Origin: Algicella marina
Lineage (GTDB): Bacteria > Pseudomonadota > Alphaproteobacteria > Rhodobacterales > Rhodobacteraceae
DNA: 64,000 nucleotides
Direction of reading: 5' to 3'
Assembly: GCF_009931615.1 (NCBI RefSeq)
Contig: NZ_CP046620.1
Location: 3,022,501-3,086,500, forward strand
Shown: piece by piece, positions 45,578-54,128 of the stretch
Layout of the letters: every line of letters starts with the position of its first letter
Position numbering within the stretch: position 1 is the stretch's first letter
Translations under genes and position numbers: made by a program
The notes under the pieces: model-generated
The model's input: the letters and a program-made list of their open reading frames with translations, nothing else
Database searches by the model: none
What the model was told of the DNA's origin: nothing

Positions 45578-45799
45578 TCCCCGATCCCCCCAAAAAACAG
45601 TTCACATTCAAATTAAACTGGAAATGTTCCCGGTGACATCCTAATCTCGCACCCGGTGTTCAGGGAGTGTGGCCAACGCAAGCGTCAAGGGCCGCACGAT
45701 GAGACAGGTAAATGGTATTGGCTCCGTCGGGCATTCCGGTGGCACGTCCCCTTTCACCCATCCCCGCAAACGCAACTCCCGCCATCCGCAGGCCGCGCC

Positions 45800-46669
45800 A
45801 TGACCGGCACGGAAAGCCCCGGCGCCCGCACCCTCCGCCGCCTGCGCGTCAGTTCCGGCCGCCTCGCCCACACCGGTCTGTTGCCAGCCCCGCGCCACCC
45901 CTGCCTGTTCATGCACATGCCCAAATGCGGCGGCACGTCGCTGTCGCAGGCCCTCTATGCCACCGTTCCCATCCATCGCCGCGTCGCCGTCATCGACGCT
46001 CCGTCCACCCGACGCGCGGCGGCGATCTGGCACAAGGGCGTGGACGATCCCCGCCGCGCGCATGAGGATCTGCCCGGCGGCGCCCATACCTTCGCCCTGC
46101 GTGAGCAGTTGCTGCTCCAGCACATGGCCTGGGGCAGTTGGCTGATCCACGGCCACCTGCTCTGGTCGCAGAAAGCGCAGGAGCATTTCGGCGACACCTA
46201 CAAATATGTCACCCTGCTGCGCGACCCGGTGGCGCGGATGGTCTCCAACTACCGGATGGCCGCCCGCGCCGGGCTGGTACGCGGCAGTTTTGACGCCTAT
46301 CTTGATGGCCCTCTGGCCCGCAACCATGCCCGCGTCTACCTGCGCTATCTCGGGGGTCTCGCCGAAGTTTCCGACGATACGCTCGATGAAACCCTGGCCC
46401 TCGCCCTCGGACGGCTGCAATCCTTCGCCTGCGTCGGTTTTCTCGACGATATTCCCGGCTTTCGCACCGCCTACCGCGATCAGTTCGGCGTCGACCTGCG
46501 GATCGGCACGGCCAATGCCGCACCCGACGAACCGCCGGACCTTTCCGCCGCACAGCGCCGTACACTGACGGCGCTCTGCCGGCACGACCTCATGCTCTAC
46601 GAGTGCGCCCGCGATGCATTCCGCGCCGCCGCACCCCTCGCCCGGCGGGCAAGGCCGCTGCCCGCATGA
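45800..46669 (+). CDS. sulfotransferase family protein
   Basis: 289 residues. The PAPS 5'-phosphosulfate loop FMHMPKCGGTSLSQAL lies near residue 40, and the 3'-phosphate site YVTLLRDPVARMVSNYRMAA near 145. This is the pattern of the Sulfotransfer_2 group acting on polysaccharides. First gene of the plus-strand exopolysaccharide cluster; the stop overlaps the flippase start (ATGA). It presumably sulfates a sugar of the exported polymer or its precursor. Confidence 0.85.
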   Translation: MTGTESPGARTLRRLRVSSGRLAHTGLLPAPRHPCLFMHMPKCGGTSLSQALYATVPIHRRVAVIDAPSTRRAAAIWHKGVDDPRRAHEDLPGGAHTFALREQLLLQHMAWGSWLIHGHLLWSQKAQEHFGDTYKYVTLLRDPVARMVSNYRMAARAGLVRGSFDAYLDGPLARNHARVYLRYLGGLAEVSDDTLDETLALALGRLQSFACVGFLDDIPGFRTAYRDQFGVDLRIGTANAAPDEPPDLSAAQRRTLTALCRHDLMLYECARDAFRAAAPLARRARPLPA

Positions 46670-47976
46670 GCGTTGCCGCCGAAGCCCGCGCCCTCGTCGG
46701 CGTTCCGGCGCTGCTGGTCGCCGCCCGCCTCGGCGGCGCCATCTGCGGCATGCTGTTCCTGCTTCTGCTCACGCGCACAGGCGGCGCGGCGCTGGCGGGC
46801 GAAGTTGCAGCCCTGATCGCGGCCACCATGCTGCTGGGCCTCGCCGGCACCGCCAACATCGAGGCTGGCGGCGTCCGCTTCATGGTCCGGGCGCTGGCCA
46901 CCGGCCAGCCGGAACAGGCCACCGGCTTCATCCGTTTCTCCCGCCGTCTTACCCTTGTCCTTGCCTGTTGCATCACCGCCGGTGTCTGGATCTGCACCAC
47001 CCCCGGTGCCGCCGGCACACTTGCCTTGCTGGCCGTGCCGCTGATCGCCCTTGCCCGCCTCGGCGCAGGGCTGGCGATGGGCTTTTCCCGCGTCCTCGCC
47101 GGCATCGTGCCGCGCACCTTCCTGCGGCAGGCCCTGATGCTCGCCGGCCTCGCCCTGCTCACCGCCTCACTTGGCCCGCCAGACCTCTGGCAGGTGATGG
47201 CCCTCTGGCTCGCGGCCAACGCGGTGGTCGTCACCACCCAGTCCGTCGCCCTGCGCCGCCACCGCGTCCGCCTCACCGCCGCGCCCGATACCACCCACGC
47301 CCCTGCCTGGGTCCGCCACGGCCTCACCCTCGGCCTCAATGTCCTCTACATCGAATATGCCATCCAGCTCACCATCGTGCTCGCCGCCACAGTCCTTGCA
47401 CCGGCGGACCTTGCCCGGCTGGACATCTGCCTGAAGATCGCCGCCTTCCTCCGCTTCGCCGCCATCGCCGTCAACCAGGCGTTCATGCCACGCCTCTCCG
47501 CCGCCCTTGCCACCGCCGATGCACCGGCCCTCGCCCGCTGGCTCGCCCTCGCGTCGCTGCTGCGCCTCGCCGCCGTCGGCACCGGCTTCGGCGTGCTGGC
47601 AGTCACCGCCCCTCATCTCCTGCGCCTGTTCGGGCCGGAGTTCGCACCGCTCGCCCCGCTTCTCCTCGCCCTCGCGCTGGAGCCGCTGATCGCCGCGCTC
47701 TTCGGGCCGGCGGCCACCATGCTCACCCTATCGTCCCGTCCCACGACAGTGTTGCCCGTTCTCGCCGCCACCCTCGCCACTCTCGCCCTCGGCACCCTGC
47801 TCGGCGGCCATCTCTTCGGCCTCTGGGGCGTTGCCGCCGCGTGGCTCGCCGCCGCGCTGCTCTGGTCCGCGGCCCTTGCCCACCGCGCCCAGGCCCAGCT
47901 CGGCATCGACACCACCGTCGCCGCCACCGCCCGCTGGTGCCGCACCCGTGTGCCAATGCCGGAGACCACGCCATGA
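46666..47976 (+). CDS. Wzx-like polysaccharide flippase (MOP superfamily)
   Basis: 436 residues, about 12 hydrophobic segments, very rich in Ala and Leu. The layout and the length fit lipid-linked oligosaccharide flippases that turn undecaprenyl-diphosphate repeats across the inner membrane. Recognition is from topology and context; no unique motif exists for this family. Overlaps both neighbouring sulfotransferase genes by four bases. Confidence 0.78.
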   Translation: MSVAAEARALVGVPALLVAARLGGAICGMLFLLLLTRTGGAALAGEVAALIAATMLLGLAGTANIEAGGVRFMVRALATGQPEQATGFIRFSRRLTLVLACCITAGVWICTTPGAAGTLALLAVPLIALARLGAGLAMGFSRVLAGIVPRTFLRQALMLAGLALLTASLGPPDLWQVMALWLAANAVVVTTQSVALRRHRVRLTAAPDTTHAPAWVRHGLTLGLNVLYIEYAIQLTIVLAATVLAPADLARLDICLKIAAFLRFAAIAVNQAFMPRLSAALATADAPALARWLALASLLRLAAVGTGFGVLAVTAPHLLRLFGPEFAPLAPLLLALALEPLIAALFGPAATMLTLSSRPTTVLPVLAATLATLALGTLLGGHLFGLWGVAAAWLAAALLWSAALAHRAQAQLGIDTTVAATARWCRTRVPMPETTP

Positions 47977-48824
47977 AGCCCACACTCATCGGCATCGGCG
48001 TGCAGAAATGCGCCACCTCATGGGCCCACGCGGCCCTCGGGGCCCATCCCCAGATCACCGCCTCGGAACCCAAGGAAATCGACTATTTCAGCTATCGCTT
48101 CGATCACGGCCATCGCTGGTACGAAGCTCACTTCACCACCGCCACCCCGCATAGGTTCGAAATCTCGCCCTCCTATTTCCACGATCCGCGTGCGCCCCAG
48201 CGTCTCGCCGCCTACGCACCCGGCATCCGCCTGCTTGTGCTGCTTCGCTGCCCCGTCGACCGCGCCTTCTCCAACCACCTGCATGAGATTGCCAAAGGCC
48301 ACATCCCCGCAATTCCGTTCGAGGATGGCCTCGCCAACAATCCCGCCTACGTCGAGCAAGGTCTCTACCACACCCATCTTTCCCGCTGGTTCGCCGCCTT
48401 CCCCGCCGACCGTATCCACGTGGCCTTCGCCGAGGACACCGCCCGCGATCCACAAGGGCAGGCCTGCGCCCTCTACCGGTTTCTGGGCCTCGCACCGCCC
48501 CCCGCCCGCGCCGTGGTGGCGGAGCGCCGCAACCGGTCGGACCAGCCACGCAGCGCCACCGTCCGCAGTATCCTCCGCTCCGGCGGTGCCATGCTCCGCC
48601 GCGCCGGGCTGGAGGAGGAACTGGCCCGCATCAAGAAGCTGCCGCCCGTCCGGGCCGCGCTCAACGCCAACAGCATCGACATCCGCAGCCGGATACCGCC
48701 AATGCATCCCGCCACCCGCGCCCGTCTCGAACACCTGTTCGCGCCGGAACTGGCGGCCCTACCCGCGCTCATCGGCCGCCCGCTGCCCTTTGCGGCGCGG
48801 ACCGACCTGCCCGAACCCGTCTGA
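47973..48824 (+). CDS. sulfotransferase family protein
   Basis: 283 residues. P-loop-like IGIGVQKCATSWAHAALGAH at the N-terminus, and LLVLLRCPVDRAFSNHLHEI as the 3'-phosphate-binding motif. This resembles the heparan-sulfate/Sulfotransfer_1 group. Coupled to the flippase by ATGA. Likely modifies the exopolysaccharide; substrate sugar unknown. Confidence 0.87.
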   Translation: MKPTLIGIGVQKCATSWAHAALGAHPQITASEPKEIDYFSYRFDHGHRWYEAHFTTATPHRFEISPSYFHDPRAPQRLAAYAPGIRLLVLLRCPVDRAFSNHLHEIAKGHIPAIPFEDGLANNPAYVEQGLYHTHLSRWFAAFPADRIHVAFAEDTARDPQGQACALYRFLGLAPPPARAVVAERRNRSDQPRSATVRSILRSGGAMLRRAGLEEELARIKKLPPVRAALNANSIDIRSRIPPMHPATRARLEHLFAPELAALPALIGRPLPFAARTDLPEPV

Positions 48825-48851
48825 AGTGCCAAGGAAAAAGGAGGTACACTC

Positions 48852-49010
48852 ATGGTAGCACTGCTGTTCGACCGCAAACTCATTCAGAAACAGGTCTGCG
48901 AATCCGCCGCCCGCAAATCCCTGCGTCCCCACGAATTCCGGCCGGAGCCGGTGGCAAGGCCCGCCAATGCCCCGCCTCCTCCCAAAAAGCCCGCACCCAG
49001 TACGAAATGA
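48852..49010 (+). CDS. small basic proline-rich protein, unannotated 52-residue gene
   Basis: A 52-codon frame with a near-perfect AAGGAGG seven bases before the ATG, and a stop that overlaps the acyltransferase start (ATGA). The chain starts MVALLFDRKLIQKQVCESAA and ends in a Pro/Lys-rich tail (PPPPKKPAPSTK). No membrane segment or known motif; one Cys at residue 16. The strong ribosome site and coupling support it as a real gene. Unknown function; no homologue recognised. Confidence 0.65.
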   Translation: MVALLFDRKLIQKQVCESAARKSLRPHEFRPEPVARPANAPPPPKKPAPSTK

Positions 49011-50098
49011 GCGGCATTTCCCTTCAGATCACCAAACCCGCTTCACCCATGGCGTCGCCACCTGCGGGCTTCAGCCCCGGAATACACGGCGCACGCGGGC
49101 TCTTCGCCCTCTGCGTCGTGCTCTACCACGTCTACAATTCCGGCCTGCCCGTCTGGTCCCTGCCTGCGCCCGTCCACCACGGGCTCAGATCGCTGACCTT
49201 CGGGGTGGAGATGTTCTTCGCCATCTCCGGCTACGTCATCATAGGCACCCTGGCCCGCAGTGACAGCGCCCGCGCATTCCTGCACAACCGTGCCAGCCGC
49301 ATCCTGCCGCTGCTCTGGCTCACCACGCTGGTCTATCTGCCGCTCGCCCTCGTCGCCGGTCTACCCTGGGTCACCGGTCCGGCGACCAACGCCGCATTTC
49401 CGCTGATCGTCCTCGGCAATCTCTTCGCGCTGGCCCCGCTCCTGCCGCTGCCGGTGCTGTTCCCGGTCGCCTGGACAATCTGCTACGAATTCGCCTTCTA
49501 CATCCTCGCCGGTGCCACCCGCCTCGCCCGCCGCGGCTGGCCCCTCGTCGTACTTGTCGGCCTTGCCATCTGCCTGCAGCATCCGCGCGCTCTGTTTTTC
49601 CTGCCGGGCATCCTCGTGGCCCTCGGCCTCGTCCAGCACCGCCTGCCGCCGGCCTTCATCCGGGAGCCGCTTCTGCCACTCGCCGTCTTCCTCGCGGCAT
49701 GGAGCCTTGCCGCCAACCCCGAGTTGCCGCGCTTCGAACCGCTCTATCTCTGGGCCGATCCCGCGCGCTTGGCGCTTGCCGGTCTGGCACTCCTCGCCGC
49801 CACCGCCGCAATTCTCGGCATATCGGAGGGGCGCGGTCTCTTGGGCCGTGTTCTGCAGACCCGGCCGCTGATGTGGCTCGGCACCATCAGCTATTCGCTC
49901 TATCTCTGGCACACCATCATCATCGGCATCACCAAGGCGGCGATGCGCCACTTCGGCATCCCCGCGCTTGCCGGGCCCGCCAGCCAGCTTGTCCTGCTGG
50001 CGCTGGCGCTGCCCGCGTCGCTGTTCATCGCCCACGTCTCCGCCGAGTTTCTCGAAAAGCGCGTCACCCGCACCCTCCGCCGCCGGATCACCGCATGA
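49007..50098 (+). CDS. OafA/YrhL-type membrane O-acyltransferase (acyltransferase 3)
   Basis: 363 residues, about ten membrane segments. The family signatures are present: near the N-terminus GIHGARGLFALCVVLYHVYN (catalytic His), then FGVEMFFAISGYVI, RASRILPLLWL and WTICYEFAFYI. The C-terminal YSLYLWHTIIIG is also typical. It probably adds acetyl groups to the exopolysaccharide in the membrane. Coupled to the small gene upstream and to the ligase gene downstream. Confidence 0.93.
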   Translation: MSGISLQITKPASPMASPPAGFSPGIHGARGLFALCVVLYHVYNSGLPVWSLPAPVHHGLRSLTFGVEMFFAISGYVIIGTLARSDSARAFLHNRASRILPLLWLTTLVYLPLALVAGLPWVTGPATNAAFPLIVLGNLFALAPLLPLPVLFPVAWTICYEFAFYILAGATRLARRGWPLVVLVGLAICLQHPRALFFLPGILVALGLVQHRLPPAFIREPLLPLAVFLAAWSLAANPELPRFEPLYLWADPARLALAGLALLAATAAILGISEGRGLLGRVLQTRPLMWLGTISYSLYLWHTIIIGITKAAMRHFGIPALAGPASQLVLLALALPASLFIAHVSAEFLEKRVTRTLRRRITA

Positions 50099-51378
50099 CG
50101 CTTGCGATCCGCCGTTCCACCATCGCCGTACTCGCCACCGCCGTGCTATTGTTCGCCGGCAACGGGGCCACCTTCCGGTTTCCCGCCGCCAACGCCGCCG
50201 TCTGGCTCTCGGCCTATGCCGCCGTGCTCTACTGGCTCGCCCGCACCCCCGGCCCCGCCCTCCGCAGCCTCCGCGCCGCCTGGCCATTGCTGCTTTTGCC
50301 GCTCCTCGCACTCGCTTCACCACTGTGGAGCGTCAATCCACCCCGCAGCGCCGCCGCCGCATTCCAGCTGCTGATGACCATGCTCATCGCCATCCGCATC
50401 GCCGGTCTGCTCGGCCCCCGTGCCATCTTCACCGCCCTGTTTATCGCCCAGTCGGCCGGGCTCGCCCTGTCGCTTGCCAACGCCGCCACCAACGCCCTGC
50501 CCCCGGCGTGGGAGGTCCATGGCCCGCTGCTCGGGATCTATGTCCAGAAGGGCTGGATGGGCAAAGCCGCGTTCTGGTGGGCCTTTTCCGCAACCGCCCT
50601 CGGCCTGTGGTATCGCCACCTGCCGCTGGCGCTCGCCGCCACCGCGCTGGCCGCCGCCCTCGCCCTGAAGGCGGAGAGTGTCCTCGCCCTGCTCGCCTTT
50701 GCCGCCATCGGCCTGATGCTGCTGTTCGCCACCGCCCGCCGCCTGCCGCCCACCCTCGGCCCGGCCCTGCCGCTGGGCGCGGCCACCCTGGCTCTCGGCC
50801 TTGCCGCCATCGCCAACCTCACTGGCGGTGATCTCGTGTCAGCCACGCTCGACGGTCTCGGCAAGTCCGGCACCCTCACCGGCCGCACCGTTCTCTGGGA
50901 CATCGGCCTCGGCGCATGGTCCGACAGCCCGCTGCTCGGCACCGGCTACGGGGCCTTCTGGTCCTCCGCCACCTATGCCTGGGAAATCGCCTTCGTCCAC
51001 GCGACCGTGGACAGCGGCCTCGCCGGGTTTCACAACGCCTACGTGGAGGCGCTTGTCTCCCTGGGCCTGGCCGGTGCCGTCCTGTTCGCCGTCCTGATTG
51101 TCGCCACCCTCCAGCGGCTGACACGCTGGTACCTCGCCACCACCAGCCCCGATGCCACCATCTGGCTGGCAGCCTGCGCCGCGATCCTGCTGATGGGACT
51201 GATGGACGACTACTTCTTCCGCCAGCACGCCCCGCATCTCGTTCTCTTCGCCGCCGCCTTTCTCCACGCCGACCCGGCACGCTGGCGCGTCAGACCTCCC
51301 AATCGGCGAAACGCTGGCCCGTCAGCAGCCGGAACCGGGCCGCATCGGCCGCCAGCAACGCGGCCAGCCGTGCCCTGA
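50095..51378 (+). CDS. O-antigen ligase/polymerase family (Wzy-like) protein
   Basis: 427 residues, about ten hydrophobic segments. The Wzy_C periplasmic loop region and the catalytic-like LGTGYGAFW, and SGLAGFHNAYVEALVSLGLAGAV segments (family pattern HNxxLxxLxxxG) are visible. It polymerises or ligates repeat units at the outer face of the inner membrane. Starts with ATGA overlap. Its last 89 bases overlap the convergent sulfotransferase gene. Confidence 0.88.
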   Translation: MTLAIRRSTIAVLATAVLLFAGNGATFRFPAANAAVWLSAYAAVLYWLARTPGPALRSLRAAWPLLLLPLLALASPLWSVNPPRSAAAAFQLLMTMLIAIRIAGLLGPRAIFTALFIAQSAGLALSLANAATNALPPAWEVHGPLLGIYVQKGWMGKAAFWWAFSATALGLWYRHLPLALAATALAAALALKAESVLALLAFAAIGLMLLFATARRLPPTLGPALPLGAATLALGLAAIANLTGGDLVSATLDGLGKSGTLTGRTVLWDIGLGAWSDSPLLGTGYGAFWSSATYAWEIAFVHATVDSGLAGFHNAYVEALVSLGLAGAVLFAVLIVATLQRLTRWYLATTSPDATIWLAACAAILLMGLMDDYFFRQHAPHLVLFAAAFLHADPARWRVRPPNRRNAGPSAAGTGPHRPPATRPAVP

Positions 51379-52123
51379 GTGCCGGCGGCACGTCCGGCAC
51401 CGCACGCGCACCGCCACTGGCCAGCGCCGCCTTTAACCGCCGCCGCGCCCCCGGCGGAACGACCCGCTTCAGCGCCGTGCGCGCCCGGCTTCGCCGCAGC
51501 GCCAACAACCAGTCTGGCAACCGCGCCAGGCTGGCGGTGCCATTCTCGACATCCGCAGTTCCCCAGCGATCGGCCACGCCCAGATGCGCCGCCACCCGGC
51601 CGAGGCACGTCTCCGTATCGCTGCACAACTCTCCGAAATCCAGCACCAGCAGCCGCACCGACGGGAATTCCGCCAGATACGGTTCCAGTTGCGCCGCGTA
51701 GCTGCTTGTCTCGATCATATGCTCCCATGCGGACGAGCCTTCCAGGGCCTCCGGCGGCGGCACCGGGCCACCGATCAGCGCCGCATGCCGGTATTGGGAC
51801 AGCGCCCGCGCCACCGGGTCGCGGGCTATGAATATCAGCTTCACCTCCGGCACCACTGCCGCCATCCGCGCCGCCACACCCGGAAACGCCGCCGCCTTGG
51901 TGTAATTCGGCGACGCCTCGCCATATACACGAAACCCCGGCGCGAACTGGCGGTGATACCAGTCAGGCCCGTGCCGCCAGCCCTTGTTTTCAACGAAGAA
52001 ATCCGTCTCCTTCTCCCGCGACATTCCGATCTCCGGGTGCCGCCGCAGCAACTCGTACAGCGTCGTCGTCCCGGCCTTCATCGCGCCGATGACGATGAAA
52101 TCCGGCAGGATGCGCCTGCTCAT
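51290..52123 (-). CDS. PAPS-dependent sulfotransferase
   Basis: 277 residues. The phosphosulfate loop PDFIVIGAMKAGTTTLYELL at residues ~8-27 and the 3'-phosphate site IFIARDPVARALSQYRHA near 105 are clear, and VYGEASPNYTK is characteristic of this Sulfotransfer_1 type. Last gene of the minus-strand half of the exopolysaccharide cluster, so a third polymer-modifying sulfotransferase. Start overlaps the stop of the glycosyltransferase by four bases. Confidence 0.93.
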   Translation of the reverse strand: MSRRILPDFIVIGAMKAGTTTLYELLRRHPEIGMSREKETDFFVENKGWRHGPDWYHRQFAPGFRVYGEASPNYTKAAAFPGVAARMAAVVPEVKLIFIARDPVARALSQYRHAALIGGPVPPPEALEGSSAWEHMIETSSYAAQLEPYLAEFPSVRLLVLDFGELCSDTETCLGRVAAHLGVADRWGTADVENGTASLARLPDWLLALRRSRARTALKRVVPPGARRRLKAALASGGARAVPDVPPALRARLAALLAADAARFRLLTGQRFADWEV

Positions 52124-53250
52124 GCCGCCACCGCCAGTGGCATTTGCGGGCCGCCCAGCGCCGCCTTCACAACCACCGCCAGATCCTCCGGCATCTGCGC
52201 GAAATCACGGTCCGGCCGCGCCAGCAGGGCCGCCCGTCGCGCCGCAAGCTCTGTCCGGTCCAGCCCCCGCAACAGCGTCACCACCTCCACCGCCTCCGCC
52301 GAGCCGACGACCCATCCCAGCCCGTCGTCCGCCACCCGCCGGCCGGTTTCCGTACCGGCAACGGCCAGGCTCGGGCAGCCAAACCAGCTTGCCTCGTAGA
52401 TGCGGTTGGGCAGCAGCAGGTCGGAATTCGCGCCCCGCTGCCACAGATCCTGCGCCCACACCATGTCCAGCCCGGCATAGGCGGCAGCCAGCCCCTCCGG
52501 CCACGCATATTCCCCGCGCCAGGCCATGTTCGGCCGCGCCGCCACCGCCGCGTGAAAGCCGGGCAGCGCATGCGCATGCACCCGCCCGCGCATCTCGATC
52601 CGCACCTCGGGCATCGCGTCGGCCACGGCGCAGAGCAGCGCGAAACTGGGTCCGCAGCGCAGCGCCCCCACCCAGCCCAGCACCAGCGGCCCCGTCCGCC
52701 GCCCCGGCGCCGGCCGCGGTGGCAACGGGCCCGACAGCTTGTTCTCCAGCAACAGCCACTGGCCGTCATGCCCCTGCACCGGCCGGAAATAGCCATCGAT
52801 GAACCCGCCGGACGATGTCACCAGCACCGCCGCCCGCGCCAGCAATCGCCGTTCCACCCAGCGCGCCAGCCGGGAGGCCACGCCACGCCCCGACAGCAAC
52901 CCGTGTATGTCGAGGCATTCGTACACCAGCGGCACCCGCCGCCCCGCCAGCAGCCGCGCCGCCAGCGCCAGCACACCCATGTCGAGGTTGCGGGCGATCA
53001 GCAGGTCGCAAGCCGCCACCTGCCGCCGCAGCCACCACAGCCTCGGCATCGCCATCACCAGACGTGACGCTCTCCGCCACAGCCGCTGCTCACCGATCCG
53101 GCCGAAGCTCAGGTGCCGCCATTCGACAGCGCACGCGCGTTTGCTCATCCCGACCGAGGCCACCTCATGCCCCAGGTCCCGATAGGCCCGGATGCGCCGG
53201 AGCTGCGCCACTTCCGAAATGTCGGCGGCAAAGAACATCAGTGAGGCCAT
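52120..53250 (-). CDS. glycosyltransferase, GT-B (family 1/4-like)
   Basis: 376 residues. Starts MASLMFFAADISEVAQLRRI, and shows ECLDIHGLLSGRG, LLENKLSG, LGWVGALR, and a C-terminal DLLLPNRIYEASWFGCPSLA acceptor/donor motif of GT4 enzymes. Adds a sugar to the lipid-linked repeat. The ATG at 53250 overlaps the stop of the upstream gene (TGATG). Confidence 0.82.
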   Translation of the reverse strand: MASLMFFAADISEVAQLRRIRAYRDLGHEVASVGMSKRACAVEWRHLSFGRIGEQRLWRRASRLVMAMPRLWWLRRQVAACDLLIARNLDMGVLALAARLLAGRRVPLVYECLDIHGLLSGRGVASRLARWVERRLLARAAVLVTSSGGFIDGYFRPVQGHDGQWLLLENKLSGPLPPRPAPGRRTGPLVLGWVGALRCGPSFALLCAVADAMPEVRIEMRGRVHAHALPGFHAAVAARPNMAWRGEYAWPEGLAAAYAGLDMVWAQDLWQRGANSDLLLPNRIYEASWFGCPSLAVAGTETGRRVADDGLGWVVGSAEAVEVVTLLRGLDRTELAARRAALLARPDRDFAQMPEDLAVVVKAALGGPQMPLAVAA

Positions 53251-54128
53251 CAACTCTCCCCGTAGATCCGTGGTGCCGTCCGGCCAAACCCGCCCGCCAC
53301 CACCCCGCAGTGCAGGGCCCCGCGCAGCAGCCAGTACCGTCGCCGGGCCCCGTGCCACGCCAGTACCAGCGCCGCCGCGCCACAAAACCCCGCCTTGGCC
53401 AGCGCCGCACCGGTTACCGGCCGCCCGCCTGCGGCGCGGGCATGGCTCATCCCCATCCGGTAGCGCCGCGTCAGCAGCCAGCGCATGCTCAGACGCGCCG
53501 GCGCCACCGGCTCCCATACCGCCGCGTCCGGCGCGGTCGCGAAGCGCGCCCCCAGCCGCGCGATCTCGTGGAAGAACACGGTATCCTCACCGCCACAGCG
53601 CCCCAGGTCCGTGTCGAACCGGCACTGCGCCCACGGTGTCCCGGCCCAGCGAAGCAGGGCATTGCAGGTATGTCCCGTCGCCACCCGCCCCCGGGTCCGC
53701 ACCGGCCGGTTGGAATGATAGTCGCCCGCCCGCATCCAACCCGGTGCCGCCGCCGGGTAGAGCGCCTCGGCCGCCGCGAACACGCCGTCTGTCCCCGTCG
53801 CCCGCACCGCCGCCAACAGCGCCGCGATCCAGCCCGTGGGCGCGATCTCGTCATCGTCGATAAAGGCCAGCCAGTCACCGTCCGCCCGCGCCAGCACCGC
53901 ATTCCGCGCGACCGAGATATTGCCCGCCGGCGCGTGCAGATACAGCACCGGAAACGGCAGCGCCCAGCCCTCTACCAGCCCGCGGGCCGAAGGTGCGGTG
54001 TCGTTGTCGGCCACGATCAGCCGCAGGCAGACATCCTCCGGCACCGTTTGTGCCGCCAGGCTCGCCAGCGTCTCCGCCAGTTGGGGGCGGCGATAGGTGC
54101 ACAGGCAGATGTCGATCCGCTCAGTCAC
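53250..54128 (-). CDS. glycosyltransferase family 2
   Basis: 292 residues, GT-A fold: ERIDICLCTYRRPQLAETLA at the start, DNDTAPSARG, and the metal-binding AFIDDDEIAPTGWI motif; later GGEDTVFFHEI. Starts at a GTG whose bases overlap the preceding gene's TGA (GTGA). One of three consecutive glycosyltransferases building the repeat unit. Confidence 0.88.
   Translation of the reverse strand: MTERIDICLCTYRRPQLAETLASLAAQTVPEDVCLRLIVADNDTAPSARGLVEGWALPFPVLYLHAPAGNISVARNAVLARADGDWLAFIDDDEIAPTGWIAALLAAVRATGTDGVFAAAEALYPAAAPGWMRAGDYHSNRPVRTRGRVATGHTCNALLRWAGTPWAQCRFDTDLGRCGGEDTVFFHEIARLGARFATAPDAAVWEPVAPARLSMRWLLTRRYRMGMSHARAAGGRPVTGAALAKAGFCGAAALVLAWHGARRRYWLLRGALHCGVVAGGFGRTAPRIYGES

Noticed and set aside
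45656-45799. Upstream start for the first exopolysaccharide sulfotransferase
   Set aside because: The additional residues are Arg/His/Pro-rich and unlike the family; ATG 45800 chosen.
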